A DNA stretch of 64,000 nt from Carettochelys insculpta (Eukaryota; Chordata; Testudines; Carettochelyidae), in the NCBI RefSeq assembly GCF_033958435.1, contig NC_134138.1, forward strand, positions 190,189,298 through 190,253,297, given 5' to 3'. The translations under genes and the position numbers were made by a program. Below are positions 61,213-64,000 of this stretch, piece after piece. The notes beneath the pieces are model-generated. The model saw only the letters and a list, made by a program, of their open reading frames with translations, was not told where the DNA came from and did no database searches. Numbering within the stretch: the stretch's first letter is position 1; every line of letters starts with the position of its first letter.

Positions 61213-61850
61213 CAGTCATACCCCGAGATATACCCATTTGGGCTACGAGAATTCAAGTTTACAAGCAGCTTGATTAAGGACCACTACTTTGCCTTACAAG
61301 GCATTTACTCGAGTTTACGAGTGCCTCAGTGGGACGCGGACACCCTGCTGCCGGAGAAAGTCAGCCCATCCTGGCCCCACCCCTGCCGCTCGTTCCTCAG
61401 GTGGCTAGGGGGCCGCCTCCGCCCACCCTGCACAGCTGTCCCTTGGGCACTGCTTGCCACTTGGCAGCAATTTCCTGGAGCCCCCAGCCCAGCCTTTACC
61501 TGGGGTTCTTCTGGTCTCCTCCTTGGTGCTGCAGCAGCGGCACGCCCCGGCCCAGCCGGTGGCTACAGGCTCCCAGGTGCTCCTGGGAGACGTGACTGCT
61601 GGGTGCACAGTCCATCCTGGCCCCGCCCCTGCCACTCACTCCCCAGGCAGCTCGGGTGCCGCCACCACCTGCTCTACGCAGCTGTGCCCTTTGCCAGGTA
61701 AGCATAAAAGTGGGTGTAAATTTTGGGGCTCAGGAACGCATAATTTTTTTCCCATTGAAATTAATGTTAATTACATTTTCGACTTACAAGAATTCGCCCT
61801 AAGAGGAGTTTTTCAGGAACGAATTATCATTGTAAGGCGGGGGAAGACTG
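61213..61850. mobile_element. Mariner-like non-autonomous element, 638 bp
   Basis: Ends are CAGTCATACCCCGAGATATA and CAGTCTTCCCCCGCCTTACA (other strand), flanked by TA on both sides (61211-61212, 61851-61852). A GC-rich core at 61320-61700 accounts for the open frames seen there. Confidence 0.8.
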
Positions 61851-62119
61851 TATGTTACCCAATGATAATATTTTTGCAAACAAGAAATAACTCAAAATCC
61901 TGGCAATGATTTACAAAACACAGAGTCATATATGGTGGAAATTAAAGTAAGATAATGCTGAAACTATAACTTTGGGCATACCCTGCAACTCCTATAGTCC
62001 TCATTTTTATATCATTGTGATCTTACATATAAAACACACCTTGTAAAGTATTAAGCAAAAGATTATCATCTCCTGAAAGTCATTTCTCTATCCATAGTTA
62101 TATATTTTTAGCACATATG

Positions 62120-62501
62120 GGCTACATCTTCACTAGCCCAAAACTTCAAAATGGCCATGCAAATGGGCATTTCGAAGTTTACTCATGAAGTGCTCAAATA
62201 CATATTCAGCGCCTCATTAGCATGCTGGCAGCTGCGGCACTTCCAAATTGCCGCAGCTCGCCACCATGCTTCTCGTCCTAACGGTCCAGCATCTGCTGTT
62301 AGGAATGAGGGGATTTTGAAGTTGCCAGGGTCCTTTTGAAAAGAAGCCCCATGTGGACGAGCTGTGCAGCAGAGAGCCATGGCAATTTTGAAGTGCCACA
62401 GCTGCTGGCATGCTAATGAGGCGCTGAATATGTATTTCAGCGCTTCATTAGTAAACTTCGAAATGGCCATTTCGAAGTTTTGGGCTAGTGTAGACACGGC
62501 C
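62120..62501. mobile_element. 382-bp palindromic MITE relative, TSD ATG
   Basis: Ends GGCTACATCTTCACTAGCCC and GGCCGTGTCTACACTAGCCC (other strand) are flanked by ATG at 62117-62119 and 62502-62504. The arms share the TTCGAAGTTTAC and GCGCTGAATAT motifs but lack part of the centre. Only about 770 bp separates it from the next copy. Confidence 0.88.
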
Positions 62502-62627
62502 ATGATGTTATGAGATTGTGTTGTATGGCTGTCATTAAAACATGCTTTAAGTTGGGCAATCAGCCAGATGGCTAGTCACTTCCCAGAAAGAAGAGCAAGG
62601 TGAGCAGCCAACCCTACAAGCCCAGGG

Positions 62628-62682
62628 CACGTGCGTGCGTGCGTGTGTGCATGCGTGAGAGAGAGAGAGAGAGAGCGAGTGA
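62628..62682 (+). repeat. Compound microsatellite (GCGT)n and (GA)n
   Basis: Alternating CGTG units run into about nine GA units. Confidence 0.9.
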
Positions 62683-62699
62683 GCACAACACAGTTATCA

Positions 62700-63080
62700 A
62701 CATCCATTTGTCCAGCAAAGGAGCTCCAAAGGCAATGACTCACCTGCATGAGGGCACACCAGGGGAATTGCTCAGCCTGGCCAGCGCCTCAGCAAGGACC
62801 CCAAACATACCTGGACTTTTTCTTTCCAAGCATGTGGTCTGAGGGTATAAAAACCAAACACTGGGGCCACATGCTGGTCCCTTCTCCTTCACCTACCATG
62901 TTGCAAGAAACAAAGACATTCTGAAAAGACAAATAAAGGGGACTGGCCTAGGTTTAAGGGACAAACCATTCTGTATACCATGGAATTTTCAGGCATAAGG
63001 GACTGCCACCGGAGGAGGGTTTAGCTGGCAGAGGCACATCCGCACTGCATGTTTACTGCCAGCATCACCTTCTGCCAAGA
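62700..63080 (+). other. Possible solo LTR
   Basis: This is a stretch between two palindromic MITEs with TATAAAAA at 62846 and AATAAA at 62932, a spacing seen in LTRs. Ends and duplications were not found, so this is tentative. Confidence 0.3.
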
Positions 63081-63276
63081 CCAAAATCTTGCAGGGCTAT
63101 GCTAATGAGCACCCATTTGCAATTGTGAGACTGCTCATAAGCATGGACCAAGCCAGGGAATCTAAAATAGGAATGGATCTACAAATCATGTTACTCAATT
63201 CTCTGAAAATATTTGCACATCATTTTGGGAAAATGTATATTAAAATGATGTGCCATCTCATTTCCAAGCACTGAAG

Positions 63277-63712
63277 GGCCGTGTCTACACGTGCCCCAAA
63301 CTTCGAAATGGCCATGCAAATGGCCATTTCGAAGTTTACTAATGAAGCGCTGAAATGCATATTCAGCGCTTCATTAGCATGCGGGCGGCAGCGGCGCTTC
63401 GAAATTGACGCGCCTTGCCGCCGCGCGGCGTGTCCAGACGGGGCTCCTTTTCAAAAGGACGCCACCTTCTTTGAAGTCCCCTTATTCCCATGAGCTCATG
63501 GGAATAAGGGGACTTCGAAGTAGGCGGGGCCCTTTCGAAAAGGAGCCCCGTCTGGACGCGCCGCACGGCGGCAAGGCGCGGCAATTTCGAAGCGCCGCTG
63601 CCGCCCGCATGCTAATGAAGCGCTGAATATGCATTTCAGCGCTTCATTAGTAAACTTCGAAATGGCCATTTGCATGGCCATTTTGAAGTTTGGGGCATGT
63701 GTAGACGTAGCC
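63277..63712. mobile_element. 436-bp palindromic Harbinger-type MITE, TSD AAG
   Basis: This copy has the same family, length and central GAGCTC (63492-63497) as the one at 2337. Flanking triplets are AAG at 63274-63276 and 63713-63715. Arms are nearly identical to each other, suggesting a young copy. Confidence 0.92.
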
Positions 63713-63915
63713 AAGCAGTCACAAATTTCATATCCTCATTCATTGTTAGAGTGCTAGGCTTCATGTATGCTGCACGGAGAACCATATATCAGCCTCAGTT
63801 CTCTATTGCACCTAGGGCTACAATGTTATAAGTTTTCTGGACCAGGAAAAAAATAAAGTGTGAAAGGCAAATGCAGTTATATCACAATGTTATAGAACTG
63901 TGCTTTACTCTAGAT

Positions 63916-64000
63916 CAGGGTGGGTAATATTTTTGATGGATGGGGGCACTCCAAGAATTTGGTAAGTGGTCAAGGCTGCATTTTTCTGTGATATTAATGG
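63916..64000. mobile_element. Left end of a hAT MITE, cut by window edge
   Basis: CAGGGTGGGTAATATTTTTG resembles the start of the element at 21797. The right end is outside the window. Confidence 0.4.

Overview
The window is one stretch of a vertebrate gene, probably from a cryptodire turtle. Sixteen exons on the minus strand form most of GOLGA4 (golgin-245/p230), a trans-Golgi coiled-coil tether. All remaining sequence is intron. The turtle assignment is an inference. It rests on the close vertebrate GOLGA4 match, turtle-type SINEs (for example at 14088 and 42610), CR1 LINE fragments, a DIRS-like retroelement and abundant Harbinger-type palindromic MITEs. No second host gene, tRNA, rRNA or CRISPR array is visible.

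Gene layout. Transcription runs from high to low coordinates. The exons are 57711-57809, 57015-57153, 55119-55306, 45661-45744, 44739-44886, 37653-37831, 35537-35668, 33502-33657, the giant exon 28255-32558, then 27201-27322, 24062-24192, 20798-20911, the 21-nt microexon 19515-19535, 19252-19320, 17414-17489 and 4915-5018. Every boundary is AG/GT and the phases match throughout. The exons sum to 6066 nt, or 2022 codons with no stop. The first ~200 residues (beyond 64000) and the last part of the GRIP domain with the stop codon (before position 1) are missing. A further open segment at 39877-40020 (144 nt, good splice sites, phase 1 on both sides) fits exactly between two exons and looks like an unrecognised cassette exon.

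Mobile DNA. A DIRS-like tyrosine-recombinase retrotransposon (47021-53165) lies in the intron between 45744 and 55119 in the gene's orientation. It keeps its inverted ends, internal complementary region, gag, RT/RNase H and recombinase frames, broken only by three TGA codons. It sits inside a small Harbinger MITE whose two ends (46896 and 53599) still carry matching TAA duplications. A ~3.9-kb Harbinger element (5551-9426, AAA duplications) with decayed transposase and Myb-like genes shares its ends with the MITEs. Two 436-bp near-perfect palindromes (2337-2772, 63277-63712) and a 382-bp relative (62120-62501) have clear 3-bp duplications. The intron regions also hold hAT elements, mariner/Tigger-like MITEs with TA duplications, CR1 fragments, SINEs and an old DIRS relic near 440-1780.

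The TE genes are decayed and act, if at all, only on their own families. The one host product is the golgin. Its coiled coil makes a long rod, and the C-terminal GRIP domain anchors it to the trans-Golgi through ARL1 (known for the family).
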